Source: Burkholderiales bacterium (GTDB lineage: Bacteria; Pseudomonadota; Gammaproteobacteria; Burkholderiales; Burkholderiaceae). From it: a stretch of 23,021 nucleotides of DNA. How positions within the stretch are numbered: position 1 is the stretch's first letter; each line of letters starts with the position of its first letter. Where the stretch lies: the NCBI GenBank assembly GCA_947372535.1, contig CANBUA010000040.1, forward strand, positions 1 to 23,021, written 5' to 3'. The notes beneath the pieces are model-generated. The model was not told the origin of the DNA. It ran no database searches and was given only the letters and a program-made list of their open reading frames with translations. Positions 8,055 through 15,784 of this stretch are shown here, piece by piece. The translations under genes were made by a program, and so were the position numbers.

Positions 8055-8228
8055 TCAGTTGATGGTGCCAGTGTCAGCAGGCGTGGTCGTCGTGGTTGTG
8101 GTCTTCTTCTTGAAGATGCTGAACAGCGCCAGGAAGAAGTTCAGGTTGAAGTTCAGGTTGATCACGGGAGCCACGGTAGTGCCGGCGCCAGAGACAGCGG
8201 CCACTTCATTGAGGTTCAAAACGCGCAT
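8055..8228 (-). CDS. Small peptide with double-glycine-type leader (microcin/bacteriocin-like precursor)
   Basis: A 57-codon gene: ATG 8228, stop TGA 8055-8057, with a good ribosome site (AGGAAA, 8235-8240, spacer 6). The N-terminus MRVLNLNEVAAVSGAG resembles double-glycine leaders of class II bacteriocin-like peptides: Leu and Glu-Val at the usual spacing, then SGA/G at about residues 13-16, where C39-peptidase ABC exporters cut. The remaining about 41 residues are odd: TTVAPV, then INLNFNLNFF with Asn alternating with hydrophobic residues, a hydrophobic ALFSIF, then KKK, seven consecutive Thr and PADTGTIN. No processing, transport or immunity gene is in the window. It ends at a strong shared terminator, so it is a separate transcript. 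Function is unknown; an exported or antimicrobial peptide is inference. Alternatively it is a chance small ORF, but start signal, leader and terminator argue against that. Confidence 0.7.
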   Translation of the reverse strand: MRVLNLNEVAAVSGAGTTVAPVINLNFNLNFFLALFSIFKKKTTTTTTTPADTGTIN

Positions 8229-8250
8229 GGTGTGTTTCCTTTTGATAGAT

Positions 8251-8362
8251 GAAAAGCTTTTCGCTCACACCTCCCTATCTTGGACAACAATGGCCCAAGA
8301 CTGACGTGCAAACGTTGCGGACTCTAATTGATCCGCACCACTTGTTTTGAGTCAAATTTGAC
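8251..8362. promoter_or_regulatory. Regulatory region of the peptide gene with three perfect dyads
   Basis: Three perfect inverted repeats lie between the peptide start (8228) and the end of the DUF3579 gene (8415): GAAAAGCTTTTC at 8251-8262, TGCGGA-N10-TCCGCA at 8316-8337, and GTCAAATTTGAC at 8351-8362. A TTGACT (minus strand, 8354-8349) overlaps the last and is 17 nt from TCAATT (8331-8326), which lies in the middle dyad; as a promoter this is weak. The region is visibly more AT-rich than its surroundings. Operator function is inference. Confidence 0.4.
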
Positions 8363-8414
8363 AATCACGGGGCGCCTTGAAACCGAAAGATACAGGTGCA
8401 TCAAAAACGACACC

Positions 8415-8930
8415 TCAGGGACGGAAATCGGGCAATAAGCACGCTTCCACCACCTGCAAATCATTGTCCTTGGCAAAGTTCATGACGAAATCCCAGGCCA
8501 TGGGCTCAATTTTGCGGAGTTTCTCGTTGACGACGACGCATTTGACTTCGCCCATCGCGGTGGGGACGCAGTAAGGGGAGTAGCCAATGTTGGCGCCAAC
8601 GCCGCCTCGGCCACCGCCGGGTCGGAAGCAAGACATGGCACCTGCCAGACGCTCGGCCCAGTCACTGGGCCGGAAAGTCCTGCCCTGCGAGGTGACGCCC
8701 TGAATGACGAACTCGCGAGGTTGAGCAGGAGAGATGGACGCGGCAGACTCTGCCGGTGCGGAAGTAGACACCTTGTTCGTTCCCAGGGACTGCGCAATGG
8801 GTGCATTGCCAGGTTGGACAAAAGTGGCCAGCGATTGTGTCGGCTCGCCACGAAGGCTCGACGGCGACTCGCAAGGGTGATGGCGAGCCTCTGTCGCTCC
8901 CGAGGATACAGGGTCAATGACTGTTTCCAT
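8415..8930 (-). CDS. DUF3579 family protein with N-terminal extension
   Basis: The C-terminal about 98 residues carry the complete DUF3579 domain: EFVIQGVTSQGRTFRPSDWAERLAG, MSCFRPGGG, YSPYCVPTAMGEVKCVVVNEK and EPMAWDFVMNFAKDNDLQVV. The family is short (about 100 aa), mostly betaproteobacterial, and of unknown function; it is often found beside rpsT and argF, as here. This copy has about 73 extra N-terminal residues, rich in Ser, Ala, Pro and Thr, probably disordered. ATG 8930 is chosen because GGAGG at 8944-8940 stands 9 nt upstream; the frame is open to an earlier start at 9074, which has less support. No signal peptide or membrane segment is evident. Divergent from argD. Confidence 0.82.
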   Translation of the reverse strand: METVIDPVSSGATEARHHPCESPSSLRGEPTQSLATFVQPGNAPIAQSLGTNKVSTSAPAESAASISPAQPREFVIQGVTSQGRTFRPSDWAERLAGAMSCFRPGGGRGGVGANIGYSPYCVPTAMGEVKCVVVNEKLRKIEPMAWDFVMNFAKDNDLQVVEACLLPDFRP

Positions 8931-8939
8931 CAGAGAAGG

Positions 8940-8944
8940 CCTCC
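8940..8944 (-). promoter_or_regulatory. Ribosome binding site deciding the DUF3579 start
   Basis: GGAGG on the minus strand, 9 nt from ATG 8930. It favours this start over the upstream in-frame start at 9074, making the protein 171 rather than 219 residues. Confidence 0.6.
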
Positions 8945-9061
8945 ATTGTCCATTGGCTGACTGCCTGTCGCAACATCGGTGCCAGATCCCTTGCATCGTG
9001 ATGGGGCACCACCCTGTCTTATCGGCCAACTGCAACGCAGCTTGAATGCCACGCCCTTGAG

Positions 9062-9091
9062 GTGGCAACGTCATGGCTCATTCCTTACAAT
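9062..9091 (+). promoter_or_regulatory. Promoter of argD-argF
   Basis: GTGGCA (9062-9067, four of six -35 positions), spacer 18, then TACAAT (9086-9091, five of six). The predicted start is about 9098, which is the first base of the leader hairpin. Confidence 0.5.
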
Positions 9092-9097
9092 GCCACG

Positions 9098-9126
9098 GGC
9101 GCAGTGGACACGCACTGCGCCTTTTT
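9098..9126 (+). terminator. Terminator-like hairpin in the argD leader (possible attenuator)
   Basis: GGCGCAGTG (9098-9106), loop GACACG, CACTGCGCC (9113-9121): a perfect 9-bp stem followed by T5 (9122-9126). This is a textbook intrinsic terminator shape, but no + strand gene ends before it: rpsT already has its own terminator and everything from 8055 to 8930 is on the minus strand. It ends 28 nt before argD ATG, so it must affect argD expression or mRNA stability. Confidence 0.6.
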
Positions 9127-9154
9127 CATTCGTTGACTTCACCCCGAGACCGAC

Positions 9155-10354
9155 ATGACTGCCCCCGCGATGCCCCATGTGATGCCCACCTACGCAAGAC
9201 TGCCAGTTGCCATGTCTCATGGTCAGGGCTGCCGAGTCTGGGACACCGAAGGCCGAGAGTATCTGGATGGCCTCGGTGGCATCGCCGTCAACACCCTGGG
9301 CCACAACCACCCTGTGCTGGTACCTGCCCTGCAGCAGCAGTTAACGCAGATGATCCACTGCTGCAACTATTACCAGGTGCCCTTGCAAGAAGAGCTGGCC
9401 AACATGCTGGTCGAACGCTCTGGCCTGACCAATGTGTTTTTCTGCAACTCGGGCCTGGAAGCCAACGAGGCGGCGCTGAAGATCGCCCGCAAATACGGCC
9501 ACGACAAAGGCATCGACTTGCCCGAAGTGGTCGTCTATGAAAAGGCCTTCCATGGCCGCTCGATCGCCACACTGTCTGCCACGGGCAACCCGAAGGTGCA
9601 GGAAGGCTTTGGGCCCCTGGTGCCCGGCTTCGTGAGGGTTCCGCTCAATGACATCGCCGCGCTCAACGACGTGGCCGCCACGCACCCCAAGGTCGTGGCC
9701 GTGTTCCTCGAAGTGATCCAGGGAGAAGGCGGCGTGATCCCCGCCCGCAACGAATACCTCCAGGCCGTGCGCAAGCTGTGCGACGAGCAAGGCTGGCTGC
9801 TCATGCTCGACGAAGTGCAATGTGGCATCGGCCGCACGGGCAAGTGGTTTGCGCACCAGTGGGCCGGCATCAAACCCGATGTCATGCCCCTGGCCAAGGG
9901 CCTGGGTTCGGGCGTGCCGGTCGGTGCAGTCGTGTGTGGCCCCAAGGCTGCCGATGTGCTCAAGGCCGGCAACCACGGCACGACGTTCGGCGGCAACCCG
10001 CTGGCGATGCGGGCAGGCGTTGAGACGCTCAAGATCATGGAAGCCGATGGCCTGATGGCCAGTGCCGAGCGCGTCGGAGGCCATCTCAAGGCCGCTTTGA
10101 TCCGCGAGTTGGGCGCCTTGCCGGGCGTGACCGAGGTCCGTGGTCAGGGCCTGATGCTGGGCATCGAACTGGCCCAGCCTTGCGGCGTGCTGGTCAGCCG
10201 TGCCCTGGAAGCCGGTCTGCTGCTGAGCGTGACGGCCGACAAGGTCATCCGACTGGTGCCACCGCTGATCCTGACCGAACGTGAAGCAGATCAGATCGTG
10301 GCCATCCTGGTGCCGCTGGTCAAGCAATTCCTGAGCGAAACCAAGGCGACCTGA
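9155..10354 (+). CDS. argD: Acetylornithine aminotransferase
   Basis: A 399-aa class III PLP aminotransferase. It converts N-acetylglutamate semialdehyde and glutamate to N-acetylornithine and 2-oxoglutarate in arginine synthesis. The PLP lysine is K248 in PLAKGLGSGVP. LMLDEVQCGIGRTGKW holds the conserved aspartate that contacts the PLP ring, and FCNSGLEANEAALKIAR and TFGGNPLA are family-typical. Class III enzymes include succinylornithine and GABA transaminases, but the argF neighbour (6 nt downstream) fixes the arginine role. ATG 9155 is used; ATG 9182 (MPTYARLPV) is a plausible shorter start. The Shine-Dalgarno is weak for both. Confidence 0.94.
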   Translation: MTAPAMPHVMPTYARLPVAMSHGQGCRVWDTEGREYLDGLGGIAVNTLGHNHPVLVPALQQQLTQMIHCCNYYQVPLQEELANMLVERSGLTNVFFCNSGLEANEAALKIARKYGHDKGIDLPEVVVYEKAFHGRSIATLSATGNPKVQEGFGPLVPGFVRVPLNDIAALNDVAATHPKVVAVFLEVIQGEGGVIPARNEYLQAVRKLCDEQGWLLMLDEVQCGIGRTGKWFAHQWAGIKPDVMPLAKGLGSGVPVGAVVCGPKAADVLKAGNHGTTFGGNPLAMRAGVETLKIMEADGLMASAERVGGHLKAALIRELGALPGVTEVRGQGLMLGIELAQPCGVLVSRALEAGLLLSVTADKVIRLVPPLILTEREADQIVAILVPLVKQFLSETKAT

Positions 10355-10360
10355 TCCATC

Positions 10361-11293
<933 letters not shown>

Positions 11294-11314
11294 AGTAGGT
11301 CGGGCCAGCCGTCT

Positions 11315-12772
11315 TCAAGCCAGGCCGTGAGCCGCCACGCCCGCATTCACCTTGAACACCGACACCACCCGCGTCAACTCGTCGGCCATCTCGCTCAAAC
11401 TCTGCGCCGAGTTCGAGGTGGCCTTCACCAGTTCGGCATTGGCCTGAGTCTGCTCATCCAGCCGGTTGATGGCCAGGTTGATCTGCCCAATGCCATCGCT
11501 TTGCTCCGAACTTGAATGGGTGATCAGGTTGACCAGCTCAGAGACACGCTGCACCTGTACCACCACCTCGCCAATGGTCTGGCCCGTGCTGTCCACCAAA
11601 TGGCTGCCCGCCTCGACCTGCGAGACACTGGAGGTGATCAACTGCTTGATCTCCCGCGCGGCGGCCGCACTGCGCTGCGCCAAGCTGCGCACCTCACCGG
11701 CCACCACAGCAAAACCCCTGCCCTGCTCACCGGCCCGTGCGGCTTCCACCGCCGCATTGAGCGCCAGGATGTTGGTCTGAAACGCGATGCCGTCGATCAC
11801 GCCGATGATGTCGGTGATCTTGCGGCTGGAGCTCTGGATACCCGACATGGTCTCAACCACGCGCCCTACCGAGGAGCCGCCTTCGGCAGCCACTTTGGAG
11901 GCACTCATGGCCAGATCATTGGCCTGACGCGCATTGTCATTACTCGATCGGATCGTGCCCGCGATCTGCTCCACCGCAGCAGCCGTTTCCTGCAGACTGG
12001 CCGAGGCATGCTCGTTGCGGCCGCTCAAGGCCAGGTTGCCGTGCGAGATCTCGTCGGAAGCCGCCCTGATCGTCTGGGCTGACTGGCGCACCAGGGTCAT
12101 CGACCGGGCCATGTGCTCAAGTGCTTCGCACAGCGCCTTGGTGGCCGGATCGCTTTGGTCGGCGCAGGTGACGTGAAGATTCACTGAACCATCAGCACCC
12201 CTGATGCGGCTGGCCAGATCACTGAGTTGCTCGGCCACTTTGAAATCCTGGGCAGATCGGTGCCCCAGGAACAGCAGGATGCCGGCCTCGGCAATCACAT
12301 AGAGGGCATGCTCCACGACCTTGAGGAACCCAGGCTCGGTGAAACAAACTGGCCCCCAGCCCCAGGCCTGCATGTAGTTGAAGCTCAGGTGGTGCAGCGC
12401 GATGGTCACCGTGCCGACCAAGATGGGCAGCATGCGCCGGTAGACCACCAACACTGCCATGAAGGCAAAAACGCCAAAGTGGGCCTCGTTGTGCCCACGC
12501 GCCGTGTGAATCATCAAGCCCACCATGCCCATGCCCAGCATGGGCAAGGCCACTTGGCTGAGCAGACCTGCTTGGGATGCGCGGGCCGCGCCCAGGCCTG
12601 CCAGCATCAGAGCCAACCCGACCACGCTGGTCAACACCAGCCCGCCGTACTGGAACCCATAGCCCAAGGCGCCCAGGAACACCAGCCCGATGCTGGTGAG
12701 GATCACGCCGTCCTGCTCGGTTAGGAAGCTTGAAGAGGTTCGGGCAACAGATGTGTTCATCGACATGTCCAT
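11315..12772 (-). CDS. Methyl-accepting chemotaxis protein with multi-pass membrane sensor
   Basis: A 485-aa chemoreceptor. The first about 175 residues contain five or six membrane segments and little periplasmic domain, with conserved-looking [20 protein letters not shown] and [11 protein letters not shown], a histidine-rich membrane module seen in other proteobacterial receptors. The rest is a cytoplasmic signalling hairpin with a canonical tip: [20 protein letters not shown] then [20 protein letters not shown]. There is no C-terminal CheR-binding pentapeptide (it ends AAHGLA). ATG 12772 is used; in-frame ATGs at 12766 and 12760 and a TTG at 12814 are alternatives, and none has a clear ribosome site. 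Last gene of the flhB-to-mcp cluster, 48 nt after the previous gene. Ligand unknown. Confidence 0.9.
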   Translation of the reverse strand: MDMSMNTSVARTSSSFLTEQDGVILTSIGLVFLGALGYGFQYGGLVLTSVVGLALMLAGLGAARASQAGLLSQVALPMLGMGMVGLMIHTARGHNEAHFGVFAFMAVLVVYRRMLPILVGTVTIALHHLSFNYMQAWGWGPVCFTEPGFLKVVEHALYVIAEAGILLFLGHRSAQDFKVAEQLSDLASRIRGADGSVNLHVTCADQSDPATKALCEALEHMARSMTLVRQSAQTIRAASDEISHGNLALSGRNEHASASLQETAAAVEQIAGTIRSSNDNARQANDLAMSASKVAAEGGSSVGRVVETMSGIQSSSRKITDIIGVIDGIAFQTNILALNAAVEAARAGEQGRGFAVVAGEVRSLAQRSAAAAREIKQLITSSVSQVEAGSHLVDSTGQTIGEVVVQVQRVSELVNLITHSSSEQSDGIGQINLAINRLDEQTQANAELVKATSNSAQSLSEMADELTRVVSVFKVNAGVAAHGLA

Positions 12773-12774
12773 GA

Positions 12775-12799
12775 AGAACGGGCGCGATGTGCCCGTTCT
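12775..12799 (-). promoter_or_regulatory. Hairpin directly before the distal chemoreceptor start
   Basis: AGAACGGGC and GCCCGTTCT form a perfect 9-bp stem with a 7-nt loop, ending 2 nt before ATG 12772. There is no T-run afterwards, so a classical terminator is unlikely. Placed there it would hide the ribosome entry region or pause transcription between the two receptor genes. Confidence 0.5.
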
Positions 12800-12820
12800 G
12801 CTAGATATCGACAAACGCAG

Positions 12821-14179
12821 TCAGAACTTGTAGGCCAATCTGACACCGCCCCAGTGCCGACCGTGAACTGCGATCGGCGCAGCGGCTTCTTTGAGCATCA
12901 CGAACTGCCCCCCGCCCATGTCGCGGCGGTAGGTCTGCAACAGGAACGGCCGCTCGTTGCGCGCAGAGGCTAAGCCCGTGCGGTCGTTGAAAATGCGGCG
13001 CCAGCGGCAGTTGGCCGTGTTGTAGATCACATCGCCAGGCTTTTGCGGCAGGCAATATTTCCTGTTGTGGGTCGGGATGTAGCCATTGCGGTCCACGCCG
13101 ATGCAAAAGACCACGTTGGGCAGGGCATCGAGTGCGGCCTCCTGGACGGGCGGAAAACGGCCATCGGTGATGGCATTGAAGCGGGTGAGGCACTGCACAG
13201 GGCTGCTGCCGGCCACCTCTTTGTACTGCTCGTCGAACAGGTCGACCAAGGAGATCTGGCGGGTGTCGACCGCCTGGGTGAGCGCAGCAGACAGGCGCTC
13301 GGCCACCTGCTGGGCCAGCTCGATGTAAGGGGTATCGGCCGTTTTGATGCCGCAGGAGGCGATCACCTCCATGAGCTTTTCCGACACGTTCAGGACGGCT
13401 TCGCTGCCGGTCAAGGCCTGCCCCAGCGAGCGACGGGTGGACGCTACTTCCGCGGCCATGTCGACGGCTTGCTGGGAGATACCGCGTGAGACTTCCGTGC
13501 TTTGGTGCGCCGAGGTGCTCATGCGCTCGACACCTTGCTCCACCCGCTGCAAGGCAGCCTGAAAACCAGAGCCGTGCCCTTGCTCGGGCGTGCGGCTGAT
13601 GTCGCGCTCCAGGGATTTGATGCGGGCATCGAGGTTGGCCACCGTGCTCATGATGCGCTTGGAGGTCTGCTCGACCTGGGTCGACAAATCCTTGACCGCA
13701 TCGGCCACGACCGAGAAGCCACGACCTGCCTCACCCGCGCGCTTGGCTTCGACCGAGGCATTGAAAGCCACCAGCCGGGTCTGCAAGGCGATGCGGGTGA
13801 TGTCTTGCGCCGCACTGGAGACTTCTTGCAAGGTCTCCACCACATCGGCCACTTCCTGCCCCACGGCATGAACGGCCGAGCGGGCTTCGGCCACGGACGT
13901 CAAGCTGGCGTCCGTGTGCCCGGTGATGCTGTCTTGTGAGGCCAGGATTTGCTGCAACTGGCTCATCAGCAATTCGAGGGCGCCGGCCTGGCGCGTGGCC
14001 ACGGCGGCGCTGTCTTCCAGCAGGCCGCGCAAACGTGCGGCCTCCAAGCCCAGCCCGGAGGTGTCGCGTTGCAGTTGCTGCGCCAATCTGGTGACCGAGA
14101 TGGCCACCACGGGCACGTCGGCCACATCCACCGCAGACACAGGTTCCGCAGGTTTCTTCTTCAGGAAGGGCAGCAACAT
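12821..14179 (-). CDS. Soluble methyl-accepting protein with C-terminal sensor domain
   Basis: A 452-aa protein with no membrane segment or signal peptide. Residues about 30-290 are helical, with the receptor signalling tip at about 126-165 ([20 protein letters not shown] then [20 protein letters not shown]). Several normally invariant tip positions differ: [16 protein letters not shown] in place of [16 protein letters not shown]. Residues about 300-452 form a PAS/Cache-like sensor: [39 protein letters not shown], and a [13 protein letters not shown] end, a module known at the C-terminus of other soluble receptors. ATG 14179 has GGAG 7 nt upstream. It lies 15 nt downstream of fliA, so its output is probably tied to flagellar expression. 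Ligand unknown; cysteines in the sensor (VFC, KYC, ANC) hint at redox or metal sensing, which is speculative. Confidence 0.88.
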   Translation of the reverse strand: MLLPFLKKKPAEPVSAVDVADVPVVAISVTRLAQQLQRDTSGLGLEAARLRGLLEDSAAVATRQAGALELLMSQLQQILASQDSITGHTDASLTSVAEARSAVHAVGQEVADVVETLQEVSSAAQDITRIALQTRLVAFNASVEAKRAGEAGRGFSVVADAVKDLSTQVEQTSKRIMSTVANLDARIKSLERDISRTPEQGHGSGFQAALQRVEQGVERMSTSAHQSTEVSRGISQQAVDMAAEVASTRRSLGQALTGSEAVLNVSEKLMEVIASCGIKTADTPYIELAQQVAERLSAALTQAVDTRQISLVDLFDEQYKEVAGSSPVQCLTRFNAITDGRFPPVQEAALDALPNVVFCIGVDRNGYIPTHNRKYCLPQKPGDVIYNTANCRWRRIFNDRTGLASARNERPFLLQTYRRDMGGGQFVMLKEAAAPIAVHGRHWGGVRLAYKF

Positions 14180-14194
14180 GGGCTCACTCCGGCA

Positions 14195-14908
14195 TCACCA
14201 CTCGCGCAGTTTCACCCGCAATCGTGCGATGGACTGGCTGTGGAGCTGACAAACGCGGGATTCCGTCACGCCCAGCACGGCGGCGATTTCCTTGAGGTTC
14301 ATGTCCTGCTCGTAGTACATGCTCATGACGTACTGCTCACGCTCGGGCAGGTTCTTGATGGCCTCGACCAAGGCCTGACGCATGCGATGGTCTTGCATCA
14401 GGCTCAAAGGGTCGTTGCCCTCGTCCGCCACGTGGCGGTCAAGGTAATCGCTGTCGCCCTCGTCGCCACTCATGTCTTCCAGGTAGATGAGCTGAGTGCC
14501 GCGCACCTTGCCGAGCATCTCCTGGTAACCCTGCAGGGTCATGCCCATTTCCTTGGCGATTTCGCTTTCCTGTGGCACGCGGCCCAGGCGCTGCTCAAGG
14601 CGGTGCACGGCCGATTCGATGTCGCGCTGCTGCTTGCGGGTGCCGCGGCTGAGCCAGTCGGCGCCGCGCAATTCGTCCAGCATGGCGCCCCGGATGCGTT
14701 GGGTGGCAAAGGTCTCAAACTGCACCCCCTGCCCCGCGTCGAACCGGCTCAGCGCGTCCGTCAGACCAATCATGCCGACCTGGATCAGGTCGTCGATCTC
14801 GACGTTGGCGGGCAGTTTGGCGATCATCTGATGCGCCAGGCGTCGGACCAGCGGACTGTACTGGCGGAGCATGGTGTTCAGTTCGAGATGACCTTTGGCG
14901 GTGTACAT
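14195..14908 (-). CDS. fliA: Flagellar sigma factor FliA (sigma-28)
   Basis: A 237-aa sigma factor directing RNA polymerase to late flagellar and chemotaxis genes. Region 2 includes YSPLVRRLAHQMIAKLP, EIDDLIQVGMIGLTDA and FETFATQRIRGAMLDELR; region 3 follows with DWLSRGTRKQQRDIE; region 4 ends in LKEIAAVLGVTESRVCQLHS, the -35-binding helix-turn-helix. ATG 14908 (MYTAKGHLEL) is chosen because GGAG lies 6 nt upstream and it matches the family N-terminus; in-frame ATGs at 14929 and 14920 lack ribosome sites, although the first directly abuts the flhG stop. It is fifth in the flhB operon. Activity would be governed by the anti-sigma factor FlgM, which is not in this window. Confidence 0.96.
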   Translation of the reverse strand: MYTAKGHLELNTMLRQYSPLVRRLAHQMIAKLPANVEIDDLIQVGMIGLTDALSRFDAGQGVQFETFATQRIRGAMLDELRGADWLSRGTRKQQRDIESAVHRLEQRLGRVPQESEIAKEMGMTLQGYQEMLGKVRGTQLIYLEDMSGDEGDSDYLDRHVADEGNDPLSLMQDHRMRQALVEAIKNLPEREQYVMSMYYEQDMNLKEIAAVLGVTESRVCQLHSQSIARLRVKLREW

Positions 14909-14914
14909 GTTTTG

Positions 14915-14918
14915 CTCC
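14915..14918 (-). promoter_or_regulatory. Ribosome binding site deciding the fliA start
   Basis: GGAG, 6 nt before ATG 14908. Neither of the two upstream in-frame ATGs has a comparable site. Confidence 0.6.
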
Positions 14919-14929
14919 ATGAACTGCAT

Positions 14930-15757
14930 TCAGTTGAATACCGGTGTGCGGCGCGAGGGCAGCGCCGCCCCCGGTGACACCAGTTGGTCAAAGGCGTTGT
15001 CTCCCAAGGTATGCGGCAGAGCACATCGCAGCAGATCGGCTGCCATGCTGAGGAACGCATCGGAGGGGTCTTGTGTGGCAGGCTCCATCGGGTTGATGAG
15101 CACCCAATCGCGCTGTGCCGCACCCAGGAAACTGTCGGCGCACTGGGCCAGGCGTTTGGCCACCTGAGCACCCATCGTCGAACCGGGACCTGCGCACACC
15201 ACGAGATCGTGCGCCATCCACTGTGCGCGCTGGGCCATCACCTTGACGGCAGCATAGGCATGGGTGAGCCCTTCCGCTTTTTCGTCGGTGAAGACCAGCG
15301 GACACAGGTTGTGGCCTTTGGCCGGTTTGCCCAGCACCCGCACCAGTTCACTGGCCGAGGCATGGAGCACCACCACATCGACCTGCGGCGCTGCATCGGC
15401 CAGCACGTCGATGAAACTGCTGCTGCTGCCTTGCGCATCCACATGGCGCAATGGCAGGCCTTTGGCGGGCAGGTAACTGACATCATCGGACAAGGGTTCG
15501 ATGTCTTCGCTGAGGTCGAAGAATGCCAATTCGGACGGTGCCCGCGCTCGCTCGCCGGCATCGACCACCAGGGTCTTGAGCCCGAAGCCTGCATAGGCCG
15601 CACACAGGCGCTCGAGCACCACGCCACCAAAGATGACTTGCGGGTTGGAGACGACCGGCACGAAGCGCAGGATGCGGTTGGGAAACATCTGCCGCAATCC
15701 GTGCGCCTGATCGACAGGCGGGCCGGAGGGGGTACGAGCAGTGGGTGATCTGGTCAT
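14930..15757 (-). CDS. flhG: FlhG/FleN-like protein lacking the P-loop
   Basis: A 275-aa protein in the flhG position (flhF-flhG-fliA). The N-terminus carries DQAHGLR (residues 16-22), an exact DQAxxLR motif, which in characterised FlhG proteins stimulates the FlhF GTPase. The following MinD-like domain aligns without gaps to FleN (recalled), ending in GLKTLVVDAGERA in place of GxRVxLLDAD. The deviant Walker A KGGVGKT, however, is replaced by PQVIFGG (about residues 39-45), so ATP binding is unlikely. Later stretches (VDVVVLHASASE, CPLVFTDEKAEGLTHAYAAVKVM) keep the MinD fold pattern. ATG 15757 is preferred; a TTG at 15772 is possible. Its stop abuts the first in-frame ATG of fliA. The symbol is given by position, motif and fold; biochemistry probably differs from canonical FlhG. 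Confidence 0.75.
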   Translation of the reverse strand: MTRSPTARTPSGPPVDQAHGLRQMFPNRILRFVPVVSNPQVIFGGVVLERLCAAYAGFGLKTLVVDAGERARAPSELAFFDLSEDIEPLSDDVSYLPAKGLPLRHVDAQGSSSSFIDVLADAAPQVDVVVLHASASELVRVLGKPAKGHNLCPLVFTDEKAEGLTHAYAAVKVMAQRAQWMAHDLVVCAGPGSTMGAQVAKRLAQCADSFLGAAQRDWVLINPMEPATQDPSDAFLSMAADLLRCALPHTLGDNAFDQLVSPGAALPSRRTPVFN

Positions 15758-15768
15758 CGGTGATGGAC

Positions 15769-15784
15769 TCAATCAATCAATCAA
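15769..15784. repeat. Tetranucleotide repeat (TCAA)4 at the flhF/flhG junction
   Basis: Four tandem TCAA units (TTGA on the coding strand) overlap the flhF stop and run into the 23-nt spacer before flhG. A TGA is therefore present in all three frames just after flhF. Confidence 0.85.

Noticed and set aside
8358..8363. Perfect TTGACA on the + strand
   Set aside because: No -10 at 16-19 nt, and no + strand gene follows before argD; it is part of the GTCAAATTTGAC dyad.
12852..12890. GCCGATCG with AAAG upstream on the minus strand, as a possible sigma-28 promoter for the distal receptor
   Set aside because: The spacing between the two parts is about 7 nt rather than 11, and it lies within the coding end of the preceding gene.
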